Part shown: positions 50,201 through 62,099 of the stretch, piece by piece
How the letters are laid out: each line of letters begins with the position of its first letter
Position numbering within the stretch: the first letter of the stretch is position 1
Source of the DNA: Rallus limicola
Taxonomy: Eukaryota; Chordata; Aves; Gruiformes; Rallidae
Assembly (NCBI GenBank): GCA_022605955.1
Contig: JAKCOZ010000014.1
Coordinates: 16,126,001-16,190,000, forward strand
DNA length: 64,000 bases
Direction: 5' to 3'
The notes under the pieces: generated by a model
What the model was told of the DNA's origin: nothing
Database searches by the model: none
The model's input: the letters and a program-made list of their open reading frames with translations, nothing else
Position numbers and translations under genes: made by a program

Positions 50201-53200
50201 GTGCTTGGCTTTGAGCCTCAGCTGAAAGACAGCAGCCCCTTAAAGCAATACAGCATCAGTAATGGTTTTCAGGAAATGGTGGCTCACATGTTACCTCTTT
50301 CATTAGCACCTGAACTTCCCAGGAGAATGGTGACAACAGCACAGATAAATAGAAGTGATCTGCCAAAGAATCAATTTTACATAAGATATGTTTTAGTTTA
50401 TTACTCCCTCTCAGTTCCAAAGAGGTGGGGTCATGGGCCTTTTAGTAGTAGTCTTTTTAATAATAGTTTTCTGTCTTTTTAGTTAGCAGGTATTGCCAGA
50501 AGCTCAGATATGAATTGGGACGGGACTCCAAGTTTGTTATGTCATATGCTCAGAGGGAAGAGATGCTGCTTGAGGAAATCTACTCTAAAACTATTATGGA
50601 GATGGTCAGTTTTACCAATGAGAGTCTAGGTGAAGTGTGTCAACTAGAAGCCCTTTTTGATGATGCACTTGGGCTGATTAATGAAGACGGAGAGACTATT
50701 TATGTCTTTGGTGATGCAGGAATTGGAAAATCCATCTTGCTGCAGAAGATACAAAGCCTTTGGGCCAGGAAAGAATTGGACGTAGGAGCCAAGTTTTTCT
50801 TCCGTTTCCCATGTAGGATGTTTAGTTGCTTTAAGGAAGATGAAGCCATATGTTTGAAAGACCTACTCTTCAAATATAATTGCTACCCAGACCAGGACCC
50901 CGCAGAGGTGTTCCATCACATCTTGCAATTCCCTCATACAGTTCTTTTCACATTTGATGGCTTCGATGAGATCTATTCCAACTTTGATCTCAGCAGTGTT
51001 CCTGAGATTTGTTCGCCCAACGAACCCATCCACCCCCTGGTGCTGCTGGTAAGCCTTCTCAGAGGAAAGCTTCTCAAGGGATCCAAGAAAATTCTTACAG
51101 CTAGGACAGGAACTGAGATCCAGAGAAACATCGTTAGAAAGAAAGTGTTGCTCCGTGGCTTTTCCAGCAATAACCTGAAGGAATACACTGCCATGTTTTT
51201 CAAAGATGAGGGGCAAAGAACGCTGGTATTGAACCACTTGGAAGCTAACCCCAATCTGTGCAGTTTGTGTTCAGTGCCTTTATTTTGTTGGATTATCTTT
51301 AAATGCTATGAACACTTCCATTCCATGTTTGACAGTCACGAGCTTCCAGATTGTTCTGTTACTCTGACAGATGTATTTTTGCTCATGATTGAAGTCCATC
51401 TGAACCGATCTCTGAAAACAAGTTTGCTGAAGAACAACACCAGGAGCCAAGCAGAGATGTTCAAATCAAGAAAGGAAACTCTTCTAGCTTTGGGTAAAAT
51501 GGCATACAAAGGAATGGAGAACTCCTTCTTTATATTCGAGCAGGAGGAGGTCTCATCAGCAAAGATCTCTGAAGAAGATTTGCAGTTGGGCTTTCTCAGG
51601 ACAGTCAAAGGTTACAGTGGCTATGACAATCAGTCCACTTACGAGTTCCTGCACTTAACCCTTCAGTCTTTTTTCACAGCTTTGTTCCTGGTTATTGAAG
51701 AGAAAGTGGGTGCCAGGGAGTTACTTCAGTTTTTCAATGAATGTTCTCACACTGAGATTGCCCAGCCTATTTGTCTTCGTATTCCTTGGCTGAAGAAACA
51801 GCTAGCAGGGGAGGATCCTTTCCGAAATAACGAACACTTCCATTTTACCAACCTGTTTCTCTGCGGCCTGCTTTCTAGATCCAAGCAGAAGCTCTTCAGA
51901 CATTTAGTTTTGCCTGCAGTCATTAAGAGGAAGAGAAAGATGCTCATCACGTACCTTGGGAAAAGCATGAAATCCCACCTGAGAGGCCTCACTCGGTCCA
52001 GGCTTCCAAACTACAATCAGATCCAGGTCCAGCCCAACTTTGTTTGGATGCTGAGGTGCCTTTACGAGACTCAGAGTGAGAAAGTGGGCAAGCTGGCTGC
52101 CAAACACATGCGTGCCAATTACATCAAGCTCACCTACTGCAATGCCTACTCAGCTGACTGCAGTGCTATTTCCTTTGTTATGCATCACTTTCAGAAGCAC
52201 CTGGCTCTGGATTTGGACAACAACAATATCAATGACTATGGAGTAAAAGAACTGCTACCTTGTTTCAGCAAGCTTGCAGTGATCAGGTAGGAGCCTGTGC
52301 AAGCAGGTCCTTGCTTATCCTTGTTTTGTGCCACAAACTGCTAGGCTGGAGGAAATGATCTCAAAAGTGGGGAAAATAGTTTCAGATCTTCTGAAATCTC
52401 TGTTCAGACAGTTGCAGGAGTAGGGACAAGCTCTGAATTTGGAAACCAAACGGGAAGGGTTGTGAGAAGTCCTTAGAAACCAGGACTGTGTAAAGCTGTA
52501 GTTAGCTCCGTCTCAAACTCTTTTGTCTCAAAAGATGATTTTTATGGGAGAAAGTGCTCATGAGAAAAGAAAGAAAACGTCACTGATTCCTCCTTTATCT
52601 GAAAATTACCCGAGCCTGTCTCTGCCCTTCTTCATCCTCGTTAAAAGACAATCTACTAGTAGCAATAACCCTTGGTCAAAACCTCTGAATTCTTTGCTTT
52701 TATGTCCTGCCAAGATGTTTGGCTCTCACAGAACAAAAGCTAACACATGTAGTACTCCAAGGAGGGATGTAGTTGAAGTCTTCAGATGTGGTGTTTCCTT
52801 GAGGTGATGTGGAGGAAGGACATTGCTTCTTGTGATCAGGGAGAACTAACTCCCTCTCTAACATCACAGGCCACATGGTTCCACCTCCAGTCCTTTGAGG
52901 TTGTGCCATCTAGCTATAACTTGCTTGTCCAGACATTAACATGCAGAAAACCAGGAATTTAAAATAGATCTTTTTTTAAGCTTCTTCAGCCTCATGAGAT
53001 TATTTTTTTATAAATGGATTTATACCTCCTGGTTGGCTGTGCTTTGCCTTGTTTTCCTCTAGGACTAACTCAAAGCAAGTGACTCTTGTTTTTTCGAGTT
53101 AGCTGCAAATCAACTAACCCCCCAAGAGAAAGCAATAAGGAAACTTGGGGGGAAAGTGCCTAAGGATGTAAGACAAAACAAAGAAGGAAAGGACAGACTT

Positions 53201-56200
53201 CCATTTCTTTATGCCACACACAGCATGATCTTAACATTGTCCCCAGCACCTAAACAGTCTGTTAGGTTGCCTCTGTGTCTTTACAGCTCTTCTGATGTTA
53301 GGACTTTGATTTCTGGTGACCAGCTTCTGCAGGTCAGGAAACATTTTGTTTCTAACAGCTTAACCAGCCCTTTCAAAGAAGCAGACTCTTCTGTCTGTAG
53401 ACATTGGCTCTGATTTCTCCTGTGTGCTAGTCCGTTCCGAAGTGACCAGGCTACTAACTATCAAGAGCTGGGAAGGCTGTTGGTGATAAGGGACTCTCAG
53501 CAGTCAATGTTTACCTTCAGAGTTTGGATCCAAACTAGAGCTGGTCAAAAAGTTTTCACGGGGATGGCTTTACCCAGAAAATGTGATGCATCAGAACTGG
53601 AATGCTTCACAGGAACCTGTCATTTAGGCCAAGTGAAAAAACTCGAGAAGTTTAAAAAAACCCCAACAAACAATCAAACAAAACCCTCTGAAAAGAAGCA
53701 TTTTGTTTCTGTGAATGGCTGATGTTGATTTGTTTCGTGTCTAGTTGAGACAATAAAATTAGAAACATCTAGCACACCCATGGGACCACAGTTGGGTTCC
53801 CTGGCCAAGGCTTTTCACAACCTTTATTCAGTGAAGCCTGAATGTGTTGTGACTTTCGAGATGCCTGGCATTCTCTGGGTGCTGGGAGGGAAGGTTGCAA
53901 GAGGAGTAGTTTGGAAAGCTTGCTTTTGCTTGGGTGTCAAGCAGAATTTCTGCCTGCAATCACAGTAAGCCCGGAGGAGGATGAGGTGTTTGTGTCTGGT
54001 TTCTGAACCTACTGCATTTTCTTGTTTGCAGCTCTGTGGACAGCTCCCAGAGCATTACCTTGGAGGTTTGGGGCTTTTTGTTTTCTATGTTTCTCTGAAG
54101 GGGGCCATTTAAACCTCAGCCTGTATTTCCCTTAATGGCTTTTAATATGTGGCATAAGGACCTGTCAGGAAGTCAGAGGAAAATGCACAGACCTCCGGTC
54201 ACTTGCGAGTCATGGGCGATGGACACTTGCAATCTGTATCCATTCAAATCTTCCTTTCCTTCCCTTCATTGCAGGCTCAGTGTAAATCAGATCACAGACC
54301 ACGGAGTGAGGATCTTGTATGAAGAGCTCTCCAAGTACCAAATTGTGACTTTCCTGGGGTGTGTATCCACCGGGAGCAAAACACTAGATGCTGATAAAAT
54401 AACACTGCAGTGCTGACAGTACTGACACAGCAAAGGTGGGGTGGAAGCCACACGTAACCTCCTCGTTTGCTGAACATAAGCAAAGCAGCACTTTGTGTCA
54501 GAAATGACTCAGCTGCCATCCTGTAACAGTTGACTGGGGAAAGGACTCAGCTTCCTCTCCCATCGCAGTGCCTCACAGCATGGCCTCCCACATCAAGCCC
54601 TTCCCTGACTCAGTGCGGACCACCGTCAGGTTACTGAACTTGTGGGCCTGCTAGCTTTATACCTAAAGCCTTCTGCTGGCAGTGGAGCGGGGAGAGAGCA
54701 CAAGGAAGAGAGCATGAGCCTTATAGCTGCAGCCTTCTGTTTTCTCTGCTGCAAGCTGGTTTGTTTCAAGCATGCAAAGCAGGTGCAGCTTGGTAGAGAC
54801 TAGAATGAGAATCGTACCGTTTCAAGTGTCGTGTTCGTGGTACCAAATTCTTAAAGACTTTAATTAGTTCTTAATCAAGTAGAAGCTGGAAGGCATGTTA
54901 GCTCTGGCTTCCTGCTCTTCGTTAAGTAGCTACACAAAAATGACTTTTTGAAAAGTGAGCGTGAATACCAAGGATCACCTCCTTCCTTCAGCGCCCTAAT
55001 CTAAGTCCATCTGCTCAGGTATCTGTTCTTCAGTAATATTTGCAAGGGGATTTTATGACTTTTAGAGGACTAAAAATACATTCTTCTGGTGTTTTCTGTT
55101 CTGACTTCTGGCAATATTGTTTCTGTACTAGCACAGGAATAAAGGGAAGCTTTGTTTGCTCGGGGAGACCGTTTATTTAAAGAATTATATAAATATTTCC
55201 TCATGATTTACAGTCTGGTCCCCTTGTATTTTCTATCTGGCCCTTCACAATATGAATTGTATATCGAAATAGAAATACAAGCTCCCATGAATGTGTACAA
55301 AGCCGTAGGAAAAAGATAGATGCTGTATGTGCATTATAAACCATTCTGGCTGTATATATATTAAAGTCTGCACAGGAATAATCTATTTTTACTGATGTGA
55401 TTTTTCTTTAAGCTTGTACAACAACCAGATCACTGATGTTGGAGCCAAATACGTTGCAAAGCTAATTGAAGAGTGTTCAAGCCTTGAATACGTTAAGTAT
55501 GTTGTATTTTTTTTTTTTTTTCTTCTCTAATGAACATAAAGCAACTTGAAATGGGTGGAATAGGGGAGGAAACCTCAAAAATATGTTTCAAATAAAATAT
55601 AACTTAGGTTGCAGTAGTCTAGTGGTGAACAATGGCAAGTGAAACTCTCGAATCCATAGTCCTTATAGAATATAGTAGTAAGGAAAAGGAGAGCATGAGA
55701 CCTGTTCTTTACCTAAATCCAGTCTGAGCATTTGAGTGTGGCTTAAGTGGGGCATGAACCTTGCCGCCCCTTGCAGTGGCTGAAGTCCCTTGGATTTAGC
55801 ACCAAGCTTCTCTGTATCTGGTCTTTCACTGGCCATTGCAGTCAGGCTGTGCTGGTGTCATACCTCAACTCTGGAACTCCCCAAATGTATTTGGCAGGTT
55901 GTTCCCTTAGTTCCTGGAACTTCACCACATACCAGTGCCTGGCCATGCACAACACTGGTTTGACATAAAAGGTAGATCATTAACCAATGGCTTAATTGTG
56001 ATCATAGCAGAAAACAGAGTAATGTAAGCTGCTGTATGTAGCAACCAGCAGCCAGGAGCTCTTGGGCTATAGTCCTTGTTCCACCACTAAGTTGTTCTGA
56101 AATCCCACACTAGCCACATCCTTCCCAATTGAAATATTTCCAGAGTTTTGAAACTCAAGTCACTTTGGTTCCTTCACTGCTTAGATTAAATAAGCAAAAT

Positions 56201-59200
56201 ACTGTCAAACTTCCACAAAAAAAGCCTGTTGGAAGATGGTTACTTTCAGGCTGCGTAGTAACCTCAGAGATTGTTTTGAGATAGAGTGTATATTCATGTG
56301 TCTGAGGTCGGTCAAACATGCCAGATTCACTTCATGTAAATACACTGGGTTGAGAGGTTTTAGGGTTTGGTTTGTTCTTTACATCAGTGTATATGCAACT
56401 GAGATTTATCTCTTCCTTGAACTCCAGCTGTTTGATATCCCCACGTAGGCAAGAAAGAAAAGGTCTTCTGCAGAGTCCTGGCCAGAGACACTGCTGCACT
56501 GACCTATGCTGCTACCTGCAGCCTATGCTCAGTACAGAAAGACTTGGAACTGTTCTGTTCCCTGTGGCATCATGAAACATGCTGCATGTAATTCAGGTAC
56601 TCCGTAGCAACTGCTGATACTATGAACTATATTGAAAACTAGACAGGGGGCCTTGTCTTGAGGATCAGCTCCTAAGGCTCCTTTCTGACATGCTGAGCAC
56701 CAAAAATCCCTACAGTAATTAATACGTCAGATTCAGAGAGCTGACAAGCAAAATATGCAAAAGACAACATCAAATTCTGTCCCTTAATCAAAGGACAAAT
56801 GCCCACAGTAGATTTTTTTACCTCAGGTTAATCTTTGATAAGTGTAGCTAGCCTTTTGAGTTATTTAGCCTGAGATACTTGTGTTGCTTTCTGAGCTGAT
56901 GTTCTGACCTGATGTTTCTGAGCTGATGTTCCACACAGTTGTAAGTGACCTACCTCATCAATTTGTGTATTTTGTGCAGAATAGGAGCAAACAAAATAAC
57001 TAGTGAAGGAGGAAAGTGCCTTGCCCAGGCCATCCAGAAGAGCAAGACAATGTTTGAAATTGGGTAAGTTCCAAGCAGCTCTCAGGCCTGGGTCTTGCAA
57101 GGCATCTGTAAACCCCTTAGGATCATCCCTCCTTTCATTCTTACCTTCTTTCCTTCTGCCATTCCTTCCTCCCCACAGCAGTGTTAGGACAAACTGGTGC
57201 AGAAGCACAACCATGTTTTCCACTCAAAGAAAAGGGGACTCCTTGCTTGTTCTCCAGTTCACACAATGTTTGGTTTGGTGTTTTTTCACTGTTCTGACAG
57301 AATCTTAAAGGAGAAACCAGCTAACAAGATAGCCACGTTCCTCACAGCATCACAGCCAATCTAGAGATACTTGGTCATTTTTAGAAGTCTGTGTGGTTTG
57401 GTGACTGCTGGCAATGTACCTAGTTAATGAGTGTCATTGCTTTAATTGTCAGACCTTTTGCATCAAGTCCTGATAAAGTTGTGAGCTGGGAGAATAAGAA
57501 GAAATTCCCATCATCCTGATCTCTTTTCTGTCCAAGACTGGAGAATGTGCTATTATTGGAGAAAGGTCTGGATGTACTATAAACCTTTAATCCCTGTGCT
57601 CTTTCTCAGGACAGATGCTACACTTGAGGCCTTGATGGGGTTTTTTTCCCTCTCTGGCAAATCCCAGTTTCTCTTTCCATTTTACAGGAGAAATCTTTTC
57701 TTTGTCTCTTTTTTTTATAAACTGATAGTCAAATCCACTGAATTAAAACCTCTGATTGGCCATTGTGACACTGTGATAATGTTGGGCCATATCACAATAA
57801 CCCTGAAATATGAAAATCAGAAAAATCAGGTTTTTGGCCTTTAATCTTGTTGTTCAATGCCATTTCATAAATATATAGCCAACAGGATGCACTCTGGGTC
57901 TGCTGCGCTGTACTTGCAGTGAAGTACTCCTGTTTTCTCCTGTGGAGGAAATAATCACTCCAAATGGATTTAGGATAGCTTGGGCAGAAATGTTTAAACA
58001 GATACATTCAGCATTTACATAACAAACAGCATTGGGAGTGAAGGACAAGGAAATTCTAGGGAACTTACTGGAAGTGGATGTGTTTAGATACCACAAAGCT
58101 CAATTGATTTGAAAAGAACTGCCAACTAATTACCCAGCAAGCTGAGTGTGGCTCTGAGTCATCAAGCCATGATCCCTGTAAAAAAAAACTCTTGTACCTC
58201 AGCAGAGGTGCTTTCAAGCTCATAATAGGGTGAATTTTCAAAGTGGTTGGTCTGCATAGAAAAGATTTGACCAGATACAGTTATTAAGTATCTGCAAATA
58301 TCAAATCTCTGCAGCTTTTACCAAAGTACCTTCTCTTAACCCTTTGTGGTACCAAGGGTTGTTTTGCCATTGGAAACACCATTCCTTACAAATGCATAGA
58401 AGAGCCCAGGGCCATACCAGGAGAATTCTGGTGAGAGGAGACATCCTGAGGTTACATCCTGAGGTGTAACGCTGAAGGAATTTCAACTGTTCTGCCAGAC
58501 CTTTCTGAAGGAGAGGGGGAGCTTGCAGAGCAGCTTGGTTCAGTAAGTCCCTGTTTGGGTGTGGGTCCCTGTCTGCCTGGGGAGCCTTTCCCAAGACCTC
58601 TGCTTCACACTGTGTAAAAGCCGGGCTGTGCCCAACAGGTCACAGGAAAACTGCAGCAGGGGCCTGGGGGGGAAATGCTGAGCAGGGAAGTGGTAGGATT
58701 TCGGACTTGGTGTATTTCTCACAGCAGTTCACTGTGCAGCACTACAAGACTCCTTTACCCCATATGGGTACAGCGCTGCGGAGGGTTTGCCCAGTGCAGT
58801 AAGGTGATCCCAAAAGCAGTCCTGCTGCAGCAGGCTGTCTCCTAGAGCTGCTGCCGTGCTGTGGCCTTAGGGTACTGGTGAGTCAGCAGAGGCTGCTGCT
58901 GCGGTGTGCAGGGAGTGGAACATGCCTGGCTCGACAGGGAGGGGACCTGCCAGCGTTCTCACAAGCCTGGAAGACCGTGAAGTATGGGGGGGTGGGAGGG
59001 ACTAGGACGGGGGGGGGGGGGGGGGGGGGGGGGGGGGTAGAGAAAAAGGGAGAATGCAATGCTGAGGGGCAGTAGAGGGCAGCACGCCTGATATCTCCTG
59101 GTTTCTTCTCTTCACCAGGATGTGGGGAAATCAAGTTGGAGACGAAGGAGCAAAGGCATTTGCAGAGGCCCTGAGGAACCACCCCAGGTTGACAAACGTG

Positions 59201-62099
59201 AGGTAAAACACTAGCAGAGCCAGGCAGCTTGGCGTAGCGCTGGCTTTCCCATCACGCTTTGAAGGGATGACTCTTCCCACCAAGCGTTTGCTTGGAATGC
59301 CATCTGGTATTGCAGCCTCTGCTGGGTAACCAACAGGCTCCTGGTGTGAACGAGAGGCCAAATTGAATCAAAAAAGCCCCGTGCAGCCATTAAGCAAGTT
59401 AAAAAGGTTGGCATCCTTTCCTCTATCTGCACCTCCTCCCCTCATGCCACACCGAGTTACTGGCATTTGTGAAAGCACATGGTCAGTGGGTGCCATTTTG
59501 ATCGGGGAGCATGAGCAGAAGGATGCAGCAGCTGTCACAGAATCTGGCTCCTGGTGAGCTCAGTGCTCACAGTTTCCATTGTGAAGGTACAGCAGTTTTC
59601 ACCAAAGTAATTTTTAGGTGATGAACTGTTTGAGTAGGGGCTGGGGGACTCTTAGATTCAGGCTCATCCTGTACTCCAGTGGACCTACGACACCATATAT
59701 TCAGTGCAAATGAGATGTAGCTCTCACTGGAGTTAAGTGATTCACCTCAAACTAGCCTTCTAGAAGCCACAGCATGGGTGAAGTCGGTAGCACAGCACGG
59801 GGAGAAGATGGCAGTCTAAACCAGCCCCATCCCCTGCCAGACTTTCAAATGCTGACTGAGGAATTAAAGACGTGTGTTGTGGCAGCTGCTGTTGTTTTGG
59901 AGTCCCTCCAGGCAGCTGGAGCACTGGGTTCATGGTGATCCTTTCCATTTGTCTCCCAGTTCCACTGGCCACCGCGGTGAGGGAGCAGACAAGGCTCCTT
60001 GGTTTCCCCACAAGGTGGCACATGGCACTAGCTTCTCTAGAAACACGGGAGTTTGGGGATCTCTGGAGAGCTTTTTGCTGCCACTTCAGATAGATCTGGG
60101 GATTTCAGAGCTGGTGCCTTGTCCTCCTTTCTGAGAGCAGATAGCCGGGCTTAAAAAATTAAAAGCTGAACAGGTGCAGTGACCTAGATATATTTACACT
60201 TAAAAGCTGTCTCAAATAGCCATCTTCCCATAATTGCAGAATCCATCCAGATACATCAGACTTGAAAGAAAACATTTGGCTCCTGAATCAGAGCTGAGGG
60301 ATCCTCAGACAGGAACAAATATGCTGATGAATGTGTTAGCAAAAATAAGGAGGAGTAACTGTGCTGGCCAGGGCTGGGCTTTGCTGGCATGTGTGCAGGG
60401 TGAATCTTGCACTGCAGTTCGTTCCTTACCTTCCACTGGTTAGTCTTGCTTCACGGTTAGAATTCAGAGTTAGCACCAGGGGTAGGTTTGTGGGAAGATT
60501 AAGGGAAGATAGTCTCTGCTACACCACTCTTCATGCATTTGACTCTTAGGCCTAGTCACATTGGACTGAGAATACCTAGCTTCAGCTGAAGCTGGCAGGG
60601 ACTTGTGCTAACATGTATTTGTGCTATTGCCCGACTTGATCACCCTTTGTACTTGGTTTTTTGAGACCACGAGCTATTTTCAGGCTCTGGCCTTGCTTTT
60701 GAGGTGGGAAATACCTTTTGAACTCTGAAAGCCTGGAGCATAGCTTTAACTGGGTGCTTTCGCCACTGTCTTTTCAAAGACTGAAGGGCAGACTAAGAAA
60801 TGTTTGTGGTTTGTAATGGAAAGCAGGCATTTACAAGCTCATCTCTCCATAGACAACAAAAGGTGTTGTGTTTGGAAGAAGAATGAGATATTCAGGCCGT
60901 CTGAAGGACTTAAAGGACAAAGTGCCCAGTTTCTACAGGGAGCTGGGATGACAAATACATGTAAAAACCTGCCTACTACTAAGTACAGCTCTTTGTCCTT
61001 GTTAAAAGCCTTGACTGTAAAATCACTGGGTGCAGCTCTGCTGTCAGTCCCACCAGCACACCTCACCGACAGCCAACCTCAGGGCCTGCAGTCTGGCTGC
61101 AGCCTGTGGGCTGTTCTTGCTTGTGCAAGTCATAAAGACTCACTGGTTTGGGAAGTGCGGGAGCCTTTGAAACACCCAATTGCTGAACGGTGCAGCTGGG
61201 AGACAGACCACCCGGGCTCCTCGCTGGTATTTGGCAGGGGCAGGGCCAAGTGGTGCCCTGTCTTACACCTGTGTATCTTCCTCCACAGTCTCGCGTTCAA
61301 CGGCATCACGACAGAGGGAGGCAAAAGTATTGCTGAAGCTATGCGACACAACAACTCCGTGAAGATATTCTGGTAACCCACAGTGTGGTCTACTTCCTTC
61401 TCCAGAGAAAGCAGCAGCAGCCTAATTTTATTTCCTGCAGTCCCACTGCCGCTCCTACTCTCCCTTCCTCCTCCTCTCCCTGCCCTCCTCCCCTGTGCTT
61501 TCACTACCAGCAAGCTGTAAGATGCATCCCTCTGGAAGAATGTGGGCAATGAGTCATCAGCAGGTGTCCTTTAGGATGCATTCCAATGTCTCAGTGTCAC
61601 TATTCGCTCTGCTCCCGCCATCATGCTTTTCCCATCTTCTCTTACTTCCATCATCTGAAGCAGAGTTCTTTGTCCTCAGATTTTGCACCTCTTGTTGTTC
61701 TCAGTAGGTGTTGTCTCGACACCTCTACTTTTTTTCACCACACCTCATCCACCTTTCAGACACTAAAACATCATGAGGAAGGATCAGGAGTACATTGCCC
61801 TGAGAAAGATCTGATACTCTTGTCTCTTTCACTTCCAGGGCTTCTCTTCAGCATGTCTTTGTGCCCAGCCTTTAGAAATTGCTCAGGGCAGGAGCAGCAC
61901 ACCCCCCACATTCCCCCCTTAGGCTGTCTAAAGCTAAGTCACTGACAAGCTGGAAAAACAGGGGACTGAAAAAACAGCGATAACATCCTGAGTGAACATT
62001 TTCTCTCCCACTTAGGCTGACTAAAAACGAGATGGACGATGAGGCAGCGATGAGTTTTGCAGAGATGCTGAAGGTCAACAAGAAACTGGTGCATTTATG
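47033..62099 (+). CDS. NOD1: NOD1 gene, coding region 3'-incomplete at the window edge (9 exons seen)
   Basis: NOD1 is the cytosolic NLR that recognises iE-DAP-containing peptidoglycan, oligomerises through its NACHT ATPase and recruits RIPK2 by CARD-CARD contact to activate NF-kB and MAPK. Exons: 47033-47248, 49077-49251, 50483-52286, 54275-54358, 55413-55496, 56980-57063, 59119-59202, 61289-61372 and 62016-62099, all GT-AG. They give 899 codons plus 2 nt without a stop or frameshift. CARD spans about residues 20-110, NACHT about 200-535 with Walker A at 207-214 and Walker B at 284-293, then winged-helix regions and LRRs. Human NOD1 is 953 residues; the missing part is one LRR and the C-terminal tail, expected beyond 64000. 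The N-terminus is about five residues longer than human. Confidence 0.97.
47249..49076 (+). other. NOD1 intron between CARD exons
   Basis: Ordinary intron with no transposon or RNA gene recognised. The open frame at 49005-49283 merely runs through the end of this intron into the next exon. Confidence 0.85.
49077..49251 (+). CDS. NOD1: NOD1 coding exon 2: second half of CARD
   Basis: Acceptor 'cttttcag', donor 'gtaagg'; 58 codons plus 1 nt. Encodes 'VRKILDLVQSKGEEVSEYF' then 'LQPWLEEIGYEP' and 'KPVVNTDP'. The first segment is identical to human up to one residue, so the RIPK2-binding CARD fold is complete. Confidence 0.96.
49252..50482 (+). other. NOD1 intron before the NACHT exon
   Basis: Contains a CR1 3' end at about 49600-49815 and an A-rich homopolymer near 50003. 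Nothing else recognised. Confidence 0.8.
49600..49815 (+). mobile_element. CR1 LINE 3' fragment, sense to NOD1
   Basis: Shows 'gaggtccaactagataaagc', 'ctgagtaacctcatctgatc', 'gaaggaagttggatgagaga' and the 3' end 'ccaacctgaattattctatg'. This is a CR1 subfamily type different from the 8880 copy. The left boundary is uncertain. Confidence 0.85.
50483..52286 (+). CDS. NOD1: NOD1 coding exon 3: NACHT ATPase, winged helix and first LRR
   Basis: Single large exon of 1804 nt (2 nt completing Val131, 600 codons, 2 nt of a split Arg). Walker A 'GDAGIGKS' lies at 50710-50733 and Walker B 'VLFTFDGFDE' at 50941-50970. Downstream come the sensor-type 'KKILTARTG', the 'LEANPNLCSLCSVPLFCWII' helical segment, 'STYEFLHLTLQSFFTALF' of the winged-helix region and 'WMLRCLYETQSEKVG'. 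The exon ends with the first LRR, 'LALDLDNNNINDYGVKEL'. No stop interrupts it. The acceptor 'tctttttag' is used because it restores 'VSRYCQKLRYELGRDSKF', the human-like junction. The TAG at 52288 is intronic. Confidence 0.97.
52287..54274 (+). other. NOD1 intron after the NACHT exon
   Basis: Contains an A/C-rich tract at 53653-53690. No other repeat or gene was recognised. Confidence 0.8.
53653..53690. repeat. A/C-rich low-complexity tract
   Basis: Opens 'aaaaaaaccccaacaaacaa', closely matching the tract at 43418. A short stretch inside the NOD1 intron. Confidence 0.65.
54275..54358 (+). CDS. NOD1: NOD1 coding exon 4: LRR
   Basis: 84 nt, one 28-residue LRR in phase 2 at both ends: 'LSVNQITDHGVRILYEELSK' then 'YQIVTFLG'. 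Acceptor 'cattgcag', donor 'gtgtgt'. Confidence 0.95.
54359..55412 (+). other. NOD1 intron
   Basis: No repeat or gene recognised. Confidence 0.8.
55413..55496 (+). CDS. NOD1: NOD1 coding exon 5: LRR
   Basis: 84 nt: 'LYNNQITDVGAKYVAKLIEE' then 'CSSLEYVK'. Acceptor 'tctttaag', donor 'gtatgt'. The human exon has the same length and register. Confidence 0.95.
55497..56979 (+). other. NOD1 intron
   Basis: Contains a short duplicated block 'tttctgagctgatgttc' at about 56885-56930, just upstream of the next exon. Otherwise nothing recognised. Confidence 0.8.
56980..57063 (+). CDS. NOD1: NOD1 coding exon 6: LRR
   Basis: 84 nt: 'IGANKITSEGGKCLAQAIQK' then 'SKTMFEIG'. Acceptor 'tttgtgcag', donor 'gtaagt'. 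Confidence 0.95.
57064..59118 (+). other. NOD1 intron with poly-G tract
   Basis: A 29-nt G homopolymer at 59009-59037 lies 81 nt before the next exon. The remainder is not recognised as repeat. Confidence 0.8.
59009..59037. repeat. G29 homopolymer
   Basis: Uninterrupted run of 29 G on the + (sense) strand, preceded by further G-rich sequence ('tatggggggg', 'tgggaggg'). Its true length may differ because long homopolymers are error-prone in sequencing. Confidence 0.9.
59119..59202 (+). CDS. NOD1: NOD1 coding exon 7: LRR
   Basis: 84 nt: 'MWGNQVGDEGAKAFAEALRN' then 'HPRLTNVR', almost identical to human. Acceptor 'cttcaccag', donor 'gtaaaa'. The most conserved of the LRR exons. Confidence 0.96.
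59203..61288 (+). other. NOD1 intron
   Basis: No repeat or gene recognised. The 190-residue open frame 60804-61376 is intron read-through that ends in the next exon; only its last 28 residues are coding. Confidence 0.8.
61289..61372 (+). CDS. NOD1: NOD1 coding exon 8: LRR
   Basis: 84 nt: 'LAFNGITTEGGKSIAEAMRH' then 'NNSVKIFW'. Acceptor 'ctccacag', donor 'gtaacc'. Confidence 0.96.
61373..62015 (+). other. NOD1 intron
   Basis: A pyrimidine-rich intron of 643 bp with nothing recognised. Confidence 0.8.
62016..62099 (+). CDS. NOD1: NOD1 coding exon 9: LRR, last exon seen
   Basis: 84 nt: 'LTKNEMDDEAAMSFAEMLKV' then 'NKKLVHLW'. Acceptor 'ccacttag', donor 'gtgagt'. By comparison with human one more LRR exon and a C-terminal exon should follow. 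Confidence 0.95.

Noticed and set aside
60804..61376. 190-residue frame ending in an LRR
   Set aside because: Only the last 28 residues are NOD1 exon 8; the rest is intron read through without a stop.
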